NCBI GenBank assembly: GCA_934654765.1
Contig: CAKUGX010000001.1
Coordinates: 1-57,208 of the forward strand
Direction of reading: 5' to 3'
Source of the DNA: an uncultured Collinsella sp.
GTDB taxonomy: Bacteria; Actinomycetota; Coriobacteriia; Coriobacteriales; Coriobacteriaceae
DNA length: 57,208 nt
This document shows positions 42,489 to 51,523 of the stretch, piece after piece. A program made the position numbers and the translations under genes. How positions within the stretch are numbered: the first letter of the stretch is position 1; each line of letters begins with the position of its first letter. The notes under the pieces were generated by a model. It was not told the origin of the DNA. It did no database searches and was given only the letters and a program-made list of their open reading frames with translations.

Positions 42489-42916
42489 CACTGCCCTCCC
42501 TTAGCTAGCGTGCAATATGAATGGTCAAATACAGCATCGGATAATAATAGCCAATCTTATAACCACTACTTTATTGCACTAGAGTAATTGAGTCTGAACA
42601 ATATTACAAACGTACTACATCCTTCAGAAGCGAGCGCGAAATCTTTCTTGGATGTACGCATGTAATACACTCACCTTTATAGCTTCTAGAGAATAATTCC
42701 AACCTGCCAAAACCCCTGCAATACACCCGTATTGCAGGGGTTTTGCTCAAGTTTGCCCCCTGCAACTGCGTATATTCAATCTGTATACCGTTGGAGAAAT
42801 TCTACCGAGTGCCTGTTTCGCCGCATGCATTCGATACGCCGATGCCGGGCCACGGGCGGTCCGGGGCAACGTCGACAGAGTCTCTCCGGCATGGGATTCA
42901 GGAGGGAGTGAACAAC
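42489..42916. other. AT-rich gap between toxin-antitoxin pair and formate hydrogenlyase operon
   Basis: 428 bp. GTGCAATA (42510-42517) and TATTGCAC (42572-42579) form an inverted pair that could be antitoxin operators. On the minus strand TTGGCT-17-TATTTG is a possible antitoxin promoter. The stretch 42489-42707 is strikingly AT-rich and encodes nothing I recognise. The plus-strand part after the terminator must hold the operon promoter; only a -10-like TATATT (42771-42776) was seen, with no convincing -35 or sigma-54 site. Confidence 0.4.
42708..42745. terminator. Bidirectional terminator upstream of the formate hydrogenlyase operon
   Basis: Perfect 17-bp stem (42708-42724 / 42729-42745), 4-nt loop, with A-run on the left arm and T-run on the right. 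It isolates the operon from anything upstream. No gene reading into it from the left is apparent. Confidence 0.8.
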
Positions 42917-43435
42917 ATGGGCAATAAACGAGTCGTAGCCGATTCCTCGCGCTGCATTGGGTGCCAAACCTGTATGGCGGCGTGCATTGAGGCGCACGAC
43001 ATCCCCGGCAACATCGCCGCACCGCGCCTACGCGTGACGCGCACCTACGAGATTTCCGCACCGGTGGCCTGCCATCACTGCGAGGACGCTCCGTGCGCCA
43101 AGGCATGCCCCACGGGCGCGCTGTTCTTTGATCCAAAGAACCATCGCATCGGTGTGAACGAGGACAACTGCATCGGCTGCAAGAGCTGCGTCATGGCATG
43201 TCCCTTTGGCGCCGTGAGCGTGGCGACCACACAGGTCCCCGTCTTGATGGGCGATGTGCGCGTGGGGTCGCAGACCAAGAGCTTTGTGCTCAAGTGCGAC
43301 CTGTGCGTGGACCGTCCCGGCGGCCCGGCATGTGCCGAGGCCTGCCCGACCAAGGGCCTTTCCTTGGTGGACGAGGAGCGTCTGGCGGAGCTGACCGCCG
43401 AGCGTGCCCGCGCCACGATTGAAAACGAGGCGTAG
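42917..43435 (+). CDS. hydN: 4Fe-4S ferredoxin subunit (HydN-like)
   Basis: 172 residues, close to E. coli HydN (175). Four Cys clusters fit four [4Fe-4S] centres: CIGCQTCMAAC near 14, CHHCEDAPCAKAC near 50, CIGCKSCVMAC near 81, and CDLCVDRPGGPACAEAC near 120. Electron carrier linked to formate dehydrogenase H. The ATG at 42917 follows GGAGGGAG; the frame is open upstream, but no other start has a ribosome site. It is first gene of the operon, 76 bp before fdhF. Confidence 0.88.
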   Translation: MGNKRVVADSSRCIGCQTCMAACIEAHDIPGNIAAPRLRVTRTYEISAPVACHHCEDAPCAKACPTGALFFDPKNHRIGVNEDNCIGCKSCVMACPFGAVSVATTQVPVLMGDVRVGSQTKSFVLKCDLCVDRPGGPACAEACPTKGLSLVDEERLAELTAERARATIENEA

Positions 43436-43511
43436 GCAGCCGACCCAACAAGCCCAACGATTGTCAAACAAGTACCGAATAATCGGTAGCGCAGAAAGGA
43501 AGGAGGGTGTC

Positions 43512-45734
43512 ATGGAGAAGCATAAAGTGATCTGCCCGTATTGCGGCGCCGGTTGCCAGTTTAACCTCCTGGTCCAAAACGGCCAGGTCGTGGGTACCGA
43601 ACCGCTCAACGGCATCACCAATCAGGGCGAGCTGTGCCTCAAGGGCATGAGCGGCTACGACTTCATCAACGACACCAAGATCTTGACTCCTCGTGTGCTG
43701 CACCCGATGATCCGTCGCACCAAGGGCGCGGATCTTGAGCGTGTAAGCTGGGACGAGGCACTGGATTTCACCGCATCTAAGATGCAGGCCATAATTGACG
43801 AATATGGTCCTAACGCTGTCATGACCACCGGCTCCTCGCGAGGCGGCGGCAATGAGGCGAACTACGTCATGCAGAAGTTTACGCGTGCGTGCATCGGCAC
43901 CCACAGCGTGGACAACTGCGCCCGTACTTGACACGGCCCTACTGTCCTCGGTCTGATGGACACGGTTGGTTCAGGTTGCATGTCTTGCTCCATCCCCGGT
44001 ATGGAGGATGCGGGCTGCATATTCCTCTTCGGCTATAACCCTGCCGATTCGCACCCGATCGTCGCAAGGCGTATCGTGCGAGCCAAAGAAAAGGGTTGCA
44101 AGATTATCGTCGCCGACCCGCGCCATATCGAAACCGCGCGTATCGCCGACATCTACCTTCCGATCAAAAACGGTTGCAACGTGGCGTTCCTCAACGCCTT
44201 TGCCAACTGTTTGGTCAACGATGGTCTCTATGACAAGGAATTCGTCGCCGAGCACACGAACGGCTTTGACGAGTGGTGGGAGACCATTAAGAACTACACT
44301 CCCGAATCCGTACAGGACATCACGGGTGTCGAACCCGCGTTGATCCACCAAGCTGCCGAGATGTACGCCACGGCGAAGCCCTCTGCCATCATTGGCTGGG
44401 GCATGGGCGTATGCCAGCAGAAGCAGAACCTGAAGACGGTGCATACCATCGCCTCCATCGCCTGCGTTGCCGGCCAGATCGGCAAACCCAACTCCGGTCT
44501 CGCGCCCGTGCGTGGCCAGAACAACGTCCAGGGCTCCTGCGATATGGGCATGCTGCCCAACCTGTACCCTGGCTACCAAAAAGTCACCGACCCCGCCGTG
44601 CGCGCCAAGTTTGCCAAGGCTTGGGGCGTGCCCGAGGAAAAGCTCCCCTTGGAGGAGGGCTACAAGCTCACCGACCTGGGTCACCTGGTCGACGAGGGCA
44701 AGGTGCACTGCTTCTACAACTACGGCGAGGACCCGGTGCAGACCGAGCCCGATTCGGCCGGCATGCGCAAGACGCTCTCCGAGCTGGATCTGTTCATTTG
44801 CCAGGACATCTTTATGACGCAGACGACCATGCTCGCCGACGTCATCCTGCCCGCTACCTCTTGGGGCGAGCACGAGGGTGTCTTTACCGCTTCTGACCGT
44901 AGCTTCCAGCACTTCGACGCCGCGGTTCCGCCCAAGGGCGAGTGCCGTCACGACTGGGAGATCTTCGCGGACCTGTCCACGCGCATGGGCTACCCCATGC
45001 ACTACGACAACACCGAGCAGATCTGGAACGAGTGCATTAGCCTGTGCCCCAACTTTGTGGGCGCCACCTACGAGAAGATGGCCCCCGAGGGCGGTTACGC
45101 TCAGTGGCCCGTCAAGACCACCGACGTGAACGACCACGGTACGGCCGACATGTTCGCAGGCGGCAAGTTCACCACCAAGGACGGCCGCGCCAACCTGATG
45201 GCGCACGATTGGGAGGCGCCCTCCGAGCTTCCCGACGATGAGTACCCGCTCATCCTGTGCACCGTCCGCGAGGTTGGCCACTATAGCTGCCGTTCGATGA
45301 CCGGCAACTGCAAGACGCTGGCGCTGCTCGCCGACGAGCCCGGCTTTGTCCGCATGAATCCCGCGGACGCCGAGGCGCGCGGCATCAAGAACGGCGACAT
45401 CGTCTCGATCCACAGCCGCCGCGGCCAGGTATACAGCCGCGCCGACGTGAGCGACCGCATCAACAAGGGCACGGTCTACATGACCTACCAGTGGTGGATC
45501 GGTAAGTGCAACGAGCTGACTATGCACAAGGTCGACCCGGTCTCGCACACGCCCGAGGACAAGTTCTCCGCCTGCCAGGTCGATCCAATCGCAGACCAGG
45601 TTTGGGCCGAGGGCGAGGTCGAGCGTCAGTACACCGAGCTTAAGCAGGCTCTGGTGGACGCCGCCGCTCCCCAGGATGTTGAGCCTGGTGCCGCCAAGTT
45701 CGACGACGAGACGCACGTGAACCAAATCGTGTAG
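43512..45734 (+). CDS. fdhF: Formate dehydrogenase H, selenocysteine- and molybdenum-containing
   Basis: 740 residues read through TGA at 43929-43931 as Sec140. Oxidises formate to CO2 at a Mo-bisMGD centre and passes electrons to HycB-type ferredoxins. Cys8, Cys11, Cys15 and Cys42 bind the [4Fe-4S] cluster, with Lys44 next in the electron path. Sec140-His141 lie in CARTUHGPTVLGL. All these numbers equal those of E. coli FdhH (715 residues). The C-terminal molybdopterin-dinucleotide domain includes VREVGHYSCRSMTGN near 585. The ATG at 43512 has AAGGAGGG upstream. The reading frame is intact either side of the TGA, and a SECIS-like hairpin follows. Confidence 0.95.
43929..43962 (+). promoter_or_regulatory. 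fdhF UGA codon and bacterial SECIS element
   Basis: UGA at 43929-43931. Hairpin TGTCC (43943-43947) / GGACA (43958-43962) with loop TCGGTCTGAT. The GGTCTG loop core is shared with the E. coli fdhF SECIS, and the GU lies about 20 nt after the UGA. Confidence 0.8.
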
Positions 45735-45755
45735 TCCCGTTCTCGTTGGCTTTTT

Positions 45756-45790
45756 GGGCCGGGCGTCCCGTACGTTCGGGCGCCCGGCCC
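45756..45790 (+). other. GC-rich hairpin between fdhF and hycB
   Basis: GGGCCGGGCG (45756-45765) pairs with CGCCCGGCCC (45781-45790), with an inner CCCG/CGGG stem. No T-run follows. It could stabilise the fdhF mRNA or partly attenuate the downstream genes. Confidence 0.5.
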
Positions 45791-45812
45791 GTTACTTTGA
45801 AAGGAAGTGGGG

Positions 45813-46430
45813 ATGAACCGCTTCATCGACATCAACCCGGAGAGGTGCATCGGCTGCGGAACATGCCAGTCTGCCTGTGCCGACGCCCACCGGATGCAGG
45901 GTCTTCAGGACACGCCGCGTCTGGCGCTCGTGAAGACCGGCGGCATTTCGGCCGCCCTTGCCTGCCACCATTGCGAGGGTGCCCCCTGCGCCGAGGTTTG
46001 CCCGGTGAACGCCATCGAGCACGATGGCGACCGCATCCACGTCAAGGAGCAGGAGTGCATCGGGTGCAGGCTGTGCGCCATCGCGTGCCCCTTCGGAGCC
46101 ATCCATCCCGATGGCACGTCTATCGCCGGTGTCGCAGGCATGTGCGACCCGACACCTTCGTATCCTAAGTCCCTGAGCAGCCTGCTCACGTGGGCGCCCG
46201 GTCAGTACACCTGCGCCGTCAAGTGCGACCTGTGTGCCTTCGACCCTGATGGCCCCCACTGCGTGGCGGCTTGCCCCACCAAGGCGCTTACCGTCATGGG
46301 CGGCGCGGCCGATCGCGAGCTCGACGAGGCCAAGCGCCTGCGTTCGATCGAGAATGGTCCGTCTGTCGACGTGGCGGCTGTGGCCCAGGGCTTGTCCGAG
46401 AAAGCAGAAGGGAGCGTAAACAATGGATAG
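45813..46430 (+). CDS. hycB: Formate hydrogenlyase 4Fe-4S subunit (HycB/HyfA type)
   Basis: 205 residues, as E. coli HycB (203) and HyfA (205). Four [4Fe-4S] motifs: CIGCGTCQSAC near 12, CHHCEGAPCAEVC near 52, CIGCRLCAIAC near 83, CDLCAFDPDGPHCVAAC near 138. It bridges electrons from FdhF to the hydrogenase module. The ATG at 45813 follows AAGGAAG. Its last codons overlap the hyfB start by 8 bp, so translation is coupled. Confidence 0.9.
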   Translation: MNRFIDINPERCIGCGTCQSACADAHRMQGLQDTPRLALVKTGGISAALACHHCEGAPCAEVCPVNAIEHDGDRIHVKEQECIGCRLCAIACPFGAIHPDGTSIAGVAGMCDPTPSYPKSLSSLLTWAPGQYTCAVKCDLCAFDPDGPHCVAACPTKALTVMGGAADRELDEAKRLRSIENGPSVDVAAVAQGLSEKAEGSVNNG

Positions 46431-48441
46431 CATGACGCTGTTTATCGCATCGCTTGCCGTCTCGTGCATCGGTGCGCTCGCCTCGGTTCTGCTGATCAAG
46501 GCCGACAACGCCGCCAAGACCGCCGGCTGTCTTATCGGCGCCGTCGCCGCGGTGCTCTCCTTTGTGGCCGGCATTCAGGCCGTGCTCGGCGACGTCACGT
46601 CGGTCGACACGATCGTCTTCTTCCCGTTTGCCCATTTCCAGCTGCTGCTCAATCAGCTGTCCGGCCTGTTCGTGGCGCTCATCTCGGTGCTGGCGTTTGC
46701 TGGATCGATCTACGGTCTCAATTACTTTGATGAGTATCCGGGCAAGAAGGGCCGCGCTGGCTTCTTCTTTAACACGTTTGTCGCCTCGATGATGCTCGTC
46801 ATCACGGCCGACAATGTGTTCTGGTTCCTGGTTGCGTTTGAGCTCATGTCGCTCACCTCGTACTTCCTCGTCGTGATCGAGGAGAACGAGAACTCCATCC
46901 ACGGCGGTTGGCTCTACTTTGTGATCGCGCACGTTGGCTTTGTGCTCATCATGGCGAGCTTCCTCACCATGACCAACTTCGCCGGCGGCTCGTTTGCGTT
47001 TGCCGATTTCCGCGCCACGGAGTTTAGCCCTGTGGTCGCCTCGGTCTGCTTTGTGCTTGCCTTCTTTGGCTTTGGCGCCAAGGCCGGCATCATCCCACTG
47101 CACGGCTGGCTGCCCAAGGCGCACCCCGAGGCGCCGTCCAACGTGTCGGCCCTCATGTCCGGCGGCATGATCAAGATCGGTATCTTCGGCATCCTCAAGG
47201 TGGGCCTCGACCTGCTCTCCGCCTCGGGCGTTCAGGTCTGGTGGGGCCTCATGGTCATGGTCTTCGGTGCGATCTCGTCGGTCCTCGGCGTTGCCTTCGC
47301 TCTGCAGGAGCATGACATCAAGCGCCTGCTGGCCTACCACTCCGTCGAGAACATCGGCATCATCCTGCTCGGCGTGGGCGCCTCCATGGCCGCCATGGCG
47401 CTCGACTCGGTCGGTGTCGCCGTCCTGGCCCTGATGGCCGCCCTCTACCACACGTTTAACCACGCCATGTTTAAGGGCGAGCTGTTCTTGGGTGCCGGCG
47501 CGCTGCTGTACTCGACGGGCACGCGCAACATGGAAAAGATGGGCGGTCTGTTCCGCCGTATGCCGGCAACGGCCATCTGCTTCCTTATCGGCGCACTCGC
47601 CATCTCGGCTATTCCGCCCTTCAACGGCTTTGTTTCCGAGTGGTTTACCTACCAGTCGCTCTTTAATGCGGCTATGCAGGGTGACAAGGCCGTCATGATC
47701 GTGGCCGTGTTCGCCGCCGTCGCGCTGGCCATTACCGGTGCGCTCGCCGTCACGTGCTTCGTCAAGGCCTACGGCGTCTCCTTTGCATCCGCTCCTCGTT
47801 CCGAGGCCGCGGCCAACGCCAAGGAGGTCCCCGCTCCTATGGTGTTTGCGCAGGGCCTGCTCGCAGCCATCTGCGTCGTGCTGGGCATTGGCGCTCCCGT
47901 AATCGCGCCCGTCCTCGTCGACGTCGCCGCATCCGTGCTGCATCCCTATGGTGGCGTCTTTGCCGCTGAGGGAATGGAGCTCATGAACCAGTACTCCGGC
48001 GCTGCCACCTCCACGCCCGCGATCGCCATCGCGCTCGTGGTGCTCGTCGGCCTTGCCTGCGGTTTCCGCAAGCTCAAGACGGTCGGCAAGGTGCAGAAGT
48101 CCCAGCCGTGGGCATGCGGCTATGCTCCCAACGAGCATATGCCCGTCGTCGCCACGACCTTCGCTTCCGAGGTCTCTTGGTTTATGCAGCCCCTTTACAC
48201 GCTGCGCGACCGCTGCACGGCCATCTGCTGGTCCATCGCCCACTTTTTCCAGAAGCTCACCGGCGTGGCCGAGGCCGTGGAGCCCGTGCCCGACAAGGTT
48301 CTCGTCGATGCCCCGCATAAGGGTGTCGAGAAGCTCGCCGACCTCGCGACCAAGCTCGAGGGTGGCAACTACAGCATCTATATCTGCTACATCGTCGCGG
48401 CGCTCGTGGTGTTCCTCGTGCTCGCCGTCAAAATGGGTTAA
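46423..48441 (+). CDS. hyfB: Hydrogenase-4 membrane subunit B (antiporter-like)
   Basis: 672 residues, the same length as E. coli HyfB. NuoL/Mrp-type membrane protein of the formate hydrogenlyase arm with about 14-16 TM helices. Conserved ion-path residues are visible: the TM5-type glutamate in VAFELMSLTSYFLVV near 143, the lysine in FGAKAGIIPLHGWLPKAHPEAPSNVSALMSG near 220-250, and the later ALYHTFNHAMFKG near 345. The soluble C-terminal stretch before the final TM is as in HyfB/HycC. It overlaps hycB; hyfC follows after 12 bp with AGGAGGGG. Confidence 0.9.
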   Translation: MDSMTLFIASLAVSCIGALASVLLIKADNAAKTAGCLIGAVAAVLSFVAGIQAVLGDVTSVDTIVFFPFAHFQLLLNQLSGLFVALISVLAFAGSIYGLNYFDEYPGKKGRAGFFFNTFVASMMLVITADNVFWFLVAFELMSLTSYFLVVIEENENSIHGGWLYFVIAHVGFVLIMASFLTMTNFAGGSFAFADFRATEFSPVVASVCFVLAFFGFGAKAGIIPLHGWLPKAHPEAPSNVSALMSGGMIKIGIFGILKVGLDLLSASGVQVWWGLMVMVFGAISSVLGVAFALQEHDIKRLLAYHSVENIGIILLGVGASMAAMALDSVGVAVLALMAALYHTFNHAMFKGELFLGAGALLYSTGTRNMEKMGGLFRRMPATAICFLIGALAISAIPPFNGFVSEWFTYQSLFNAAMQGDKAVMIVAVFAAVALAITGALAVTCFVKAYGVSFASAPRSEAAANAKEVPAPMVFAQGLLAAICVVLGIGAPVIAPVLVDVAASVLHPYGGVFAAEGMELMNQYSGAATSTPAIAIALVVLVGLACGFRKLKTVGKVQKSQPWACGYAPNEHMPVVATTFASEVSWFMQPLYTLRDRCTAICWSIAHFFQKLTGVAEAVEPVPDKVLVDAPHKGVEKLADLATKLEGGNYSIYICYIVAALVVFLVLAVKMG

Positions 48442-48453
48442 GGAGGGGAGAGC

Positions 48454-49380
48454 ATGAACAACATCGTACTTGCCGTTCTGCAGGGCGTGGTCGTCATGGC
48501 CGTCGCTCCGTTCTTCTCCGGCCTCGGCCGCGTGATCCGCGCCAAGATGCATAACCGTCGCGGACCGAGCATCATGCAGGACTACCGCGACATCGCAAAG
48601 CTCTTTGCGCGCCCCGAGTCCCAAAGCGAAGATGCGAGCTTCGCGCTTCGCATCATGCCGCCGCTGTTCTTCGCCGTCGCCTTTATGCTTGCCATGGGCC
48701 TGCCGCTCTTTACGGCACAAAGCCCCATTCCGGTCTTTGGTGACGCCATCACCATCATGTACAGCCTGGCGCTCGCCCGCTTCTTCTTCGCCCTCTGCGG
48801 CGTCGATTCGTCGAACGCCTACGCCGGCATCGGTGGCGTCCGCGAGCTGCTCATGAGCGTGCTCATCGAGCCGTCCATGCTGCTGGCGCTGTTCGCCGCA
48901 GCCCTTGTATGCGGTTCTACCGACATCGCCACCATGGGCCAGCACATCATGACGGGTGCCGTCGATGCGCCGGTCGCCGTGATCCTTGCCGGCATCGCCT
49001 TTGCCGTTGCCTGCTATATGGAGCTGGGCAAGCTGCCGTTTGACCAGGCCGAGGCCGAGCAGGAGCTTCAGGAGGGCCCGCTTGCCGAGCTTTCCGGTCC
49101 GTCGCTTGCCATGTCCAAGCTCGCCATGTCCATGAAGCAGGTCCTTGTCGTCGCCTGGTTCTGCGCGATCTTCGTCCCCTGGGGCGAGCCTGCTGCCATC
49201 GGCGCCGCAGCTGTCCTTGGTGCCGTCATCTTCCTCGTGAAGTGCCTGATCGACTTTGTGATCTGCGGCGTGATCGAGAACTCCTGCTCGCGCTCGCGCT
49301 TTAAGGTGCTCGGCAACCAGACCTGGATCGTCGTTGGCATCGCCGTCCTGGCGTTTGTCTTCGTGGTCGTCGGCGTGTAG
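48454..49380 (+). CDS. hyfC: Hydrogenase-4 membrane subunit C (NuoH-like)
   Basis: 308 residues (E. coli HyfC 315). Anchors the soluble hydrogenase to the membrane, the counterpart of NuoH/HycD. Landmarks: RAKMHNRRGPSIMQDYRDIAKLF near 30-52, the acidic segment SSNAYAGIGGVRELLMS near 115, and ELGKLPFDQAEAEQELQEGPLAELSGP near 190-216, which corresponds to the charged loop facing the hydrogenase. About eight TM helices. Good ribosome site; the next gene starts 15 bp after its stop. Confidence 0.92.
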   Translation: MNNIVLAVLQGVVVMAVAPFFSGLGRVIRAKMHNRRGPSIMQDYRDIAKLFARPESQSEDASFALRIMPPLFFAVAFMLAMGLPLFTAQSPIPVFGDAITIMYSLALARFFFALCGVDSSNAYAGIGGVRELLMSVLIEPSMLLALFAAALVCGSTDIATMGQHIMTGAVDAPVAVILAGIAFAVACYMELGKLPFDQAEAEQELQEGPLAELSGPSLAMSKLAMSMKQVLVVAWFCAIFVPWGEPAAIGAAAVLGAVIFLVKCLIDFVICGVIENSCSRSRFKVLGNQTWIVVGIAVLAFVFVVVGV

Positions 49381-49395
49381 GAGAAGGGAGAAACA

Positions 49396-50853
49396 ATGTC
49401 ATTCGCAGTCAGTCTGTCCCTTCTCGGCTTGGTCGCTATCGCGGCCCCGATGGTGGCCTCGGTGCTTGTCGCCCTGTTCCCCCGTCCGTACGCCAAGTGG
49501 TTCAGCGTCTTGGGTGCTGCCGTCTCGACGGTCTGCACCATCGCCCTCGCCGCGAACTTCGCCGGCGCCGGCATGCCCGATACGCAGGTCCCCCTGATCT
49601 CGTTTGGGCAGACCCTCGTCATGGGATTCACCTTCGATCGCATGAGCACGCTGCTCGCGCCCGCCTTTGTGGGCATCGGCCTGCTCATCGTGATCTACTC
49701 GATTCCCTATATGAGCGAGAACAACCGTGAGCACCCCGATGCGCCGCGTCGTCGCTTCTATGCATACCTCGCGACCTTTATCGGTGCCATGGCCGGTCTT
49801 GTGTACAGCTCGACCCTTCTGGGCCAGCTCGTGTTCTTTGAGATCACGGGCGCGTGCTCTTGGGGCCTCATCAGCTACTACATGAGCCCCACCGCCAAGA
49901 AGGCCGGCATGAAGGCCCTCATCATCACGCATATCGGCGCGCTCGGCCTGTACCTGGGTGCCGCTATCGTGTTCGCCCACACCGGTACCTTCGCCATCAC
50001 CGCGATTGCCGGCCTGGACTCCAACCTTAAGGCCATCGTCCTTTTGCTCGTGCTGTTCGCGGCCTGGGCAAAGTCCGCACAGGTTCCCATGTACATGTGG
50101 CTGCCTTCGGCCATGGAGGCCCCCACGCCTGTCTCGGCCTACCTGCACGGCGCCTCGATGGTTAAGGTCGGCGTGTGCGTGTTCGCCCGCGCCCTTGTCT
50201 CTGCCGGTGAGGTTCCCGAGATTGTGGGCTGGGTCGCCGTTATCGACGCCATGGTCACCATGCTCTTTGGCTTCCTCATGTACCTGCCGCAAAAGGATAT
50301 GAAGCGCCTGCTGGCCTTCTCCACGATCGCTCAGCTCTCCTACGTGTTCTTTGGCCTGGGCCTTTCGGTCTTTGGCAGCCAGCTCGCCTTTGACGGCGCT
50401 GTGTGCCACATCTTTAACCATGCGTTCGCCAAGACCCTGTTCTTCCTGATCGCCGGCTCATTCTCCTTTACGCTCGGTACGCGTATGCTGCCCAAGCTGC
50501 GCGGCATCGTAAAAAAGTACCCGATCTCGGGTGTGGGCTTTGGTGTCGCGGCGCTCGCCATTGCCGGCGTGCCGCCTATGAACACGTTCTTCTCGAAGTT
50601 CCAGATCATCGCCGGCGGCTTCTCCGTCGGTGCCGGCAACGTCGCGATCTTGGTGCTCGTGTGCATCATGGTCGCCGAGACCGTCGCCACCTTTGCCTGG
50701 TTCCTCAAGTGGATGGGCTATTGCCTGCCCGGTGAGCCCAGCGAAGAGGTCGCTGCGGGAGCACCGCTCCCCAAGGCGATGGCATTCGTGTTCATCGTGC
50801 TCATCATCATGGTCATCGTCAGCGGCCCGCTTTCGGCCAGCTGGATCGGTTAG
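49396..50853 (+). CDS. hyfD: Hydrogenase-4 membrane subunit D (antiporter-like)
   Basis: 485 residues (E. coli HyfD 479). Second antiporter-like subunit, absent from the smaller Hyc complex. It has the TM5 glutamate in VFFEITGACSWGLISYY near 152, the lysine in FAAWAKSAQVPMYMWLPSAMEAPTPVSAYLHGASMVKVG near 222-258, and HIFNHAFAKTLFFL near 337. About 14 TM helices. Its presence marks the cluster as Hyf-type, with more possible ion channels. ATG after AGAAGGGAG. Confidence 0.92.
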   Translation: MSFAVSLSLLGLVAIAAPMVASVLVALFPRPYAKWFSVLGAAVSTVCTIALAANFAGAGMPDTQVPLISFGQTLVMGFTFDRMSTLLAPAFVGIGLLIVIYSIPYMSENNREHPDAPRRRFYAYLATFIGAMAGLVYSSTLLGQLVFFEITGACSWGLISYYMSPTAKKAGMKALIITHIGALGLYLGAAIVFAHTGTFAITAIAGLDSNLKAIVLLLVLFAAWAKSAQVPMYMWLPSAMEAPTPVSAYLHGASMVKVGVCVFARALVSAGEVPEIVGWVAVIDAMVTMLFGFLMYLPQKDMKRLLAFSTIAQLSYVFFGLGLSVFGSQLAFDGAVCHIFNHAFAKTLFFLIAGSFSFTLGTRMLPKLRGIVKKYPISGVGFGVAALAIAGVPPMNTFFSKFQIIAGGFSVGAGNVAILVLVCIMVAETVATFAWFLKWMGYCLPGEPSEEVAAGAPLPKAMAFVFIVLIIMVIVSGPLSASWIG

Positions 50854-50866
50854 GAGGTAGAACGAC

Positions 50867-51520
50867 ATGGGTTATTCGATCGTCAACATCCTTGGCGGCC
50901 TTCTGATCGTCACGTCCACCATGGTGGTCATTTCCAAGAACATTAAGCACTCCATCCGCTGGTATGCGGTGCAGTCGCTGGTGCTCGTGGGCCTGCTCGC
51001 CACGCTCGGTGTCGCCACCGGCGCGCAGGAGCTCCTTATGTGGGCGGGTTCGGCCTTTATCACCAAGGTCGTCCTGGTCCCGTACATTCTCAACCGCGCG
51101 TACAAGAAGATGGGCGAGCCGAGCGACGCTTCGCTGGCTGCCGGCATTAAGCCCGCATGGGCCATCTGCATCATCGCCGTCGAGGTCGCCATCTGCTTTG
51201 CCGTCGTGACGCAGATCAGCCTGCCTACGGCCGAGGTCGCAACGCCTGCGCTCGCCATCAGCTTTGCCCACTTCTTTGTGGGCCTTACCTGCATCATCTC
51301 GCAGCGCAACATCATGAAGCAGATCTTTGGCTACTGCCTCATGGAAAACGGCAGCCACGTGACGCTGGCGCTCCTTGCGCCCACCGCTCCCGAGATCATC
51401 GAGATCGGTATCGCCACCGACGCCATCTTTGCCGTCATCATCATGTCCATCGTCGTGCGCCGCATTTGGGAAGACTCCCATTCGCTCGATTCGCACGACC
51501 TGTCCGAGCTGAGGGGGTAG
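50867..51520 (+). CDS. hyfE: Hydrogenase-4 membrane subunit E
   Basis: 217 residues (E. coli HyfE 216). Small multi-helix membrane protein; its N-terminal part resembles NuoK/MrpC-like subunits, while the C-terminal part (SQRNIMKQIFGYCLMENGSH..) is typical of HyfE. Found only in hydrogenase-4-type complexes. GGAGG lies upstream of the ATG; hyfF starts 3 bp after the stop. Confidence 0.9.
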   Translation: MGYSIVNILGGLLIVTSTMVVISKNIKHSIRWYAVQSLVLVGLLATLGVATGAQELLMWAGSAFITKVVLVPYILNRAYKKMGEPSDASLAAGIKPAWAICIIAVEVAICFAVVTQISLPTAEVATPALAISFAHFFVGLTCIISQRNIMKQIFGYCLMENGSHVTLALLAPTAPEIIEIGIATDAIFAVIIMSIVVRRIWEDSHSLDSHDLSELRG

Positions 51521-51523
51521 TCC

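Noticed and set aside
42746..42916. Sigma-54 promoter before the formate hydrogenlyase operon
   Set aside because: No GG-N10-GC pattern with the right flanks could be found; only a -10-like TATATT was seen.
43929..43931. fdhF nonsense mutation or pseudogene
   Set aside because: The TGA is at the exact Sec position with a SECIS hairpin, and the remainder of the gene is intact with all family motifs.
46294..48945. Antisense open frame of 883 codons over hyfB
   Set aside because: Shadow of a GC-rich membrane protein gene; Glu/Arg/His-rich with no fold, and it spans two gene boundaries of a well-defined operon.
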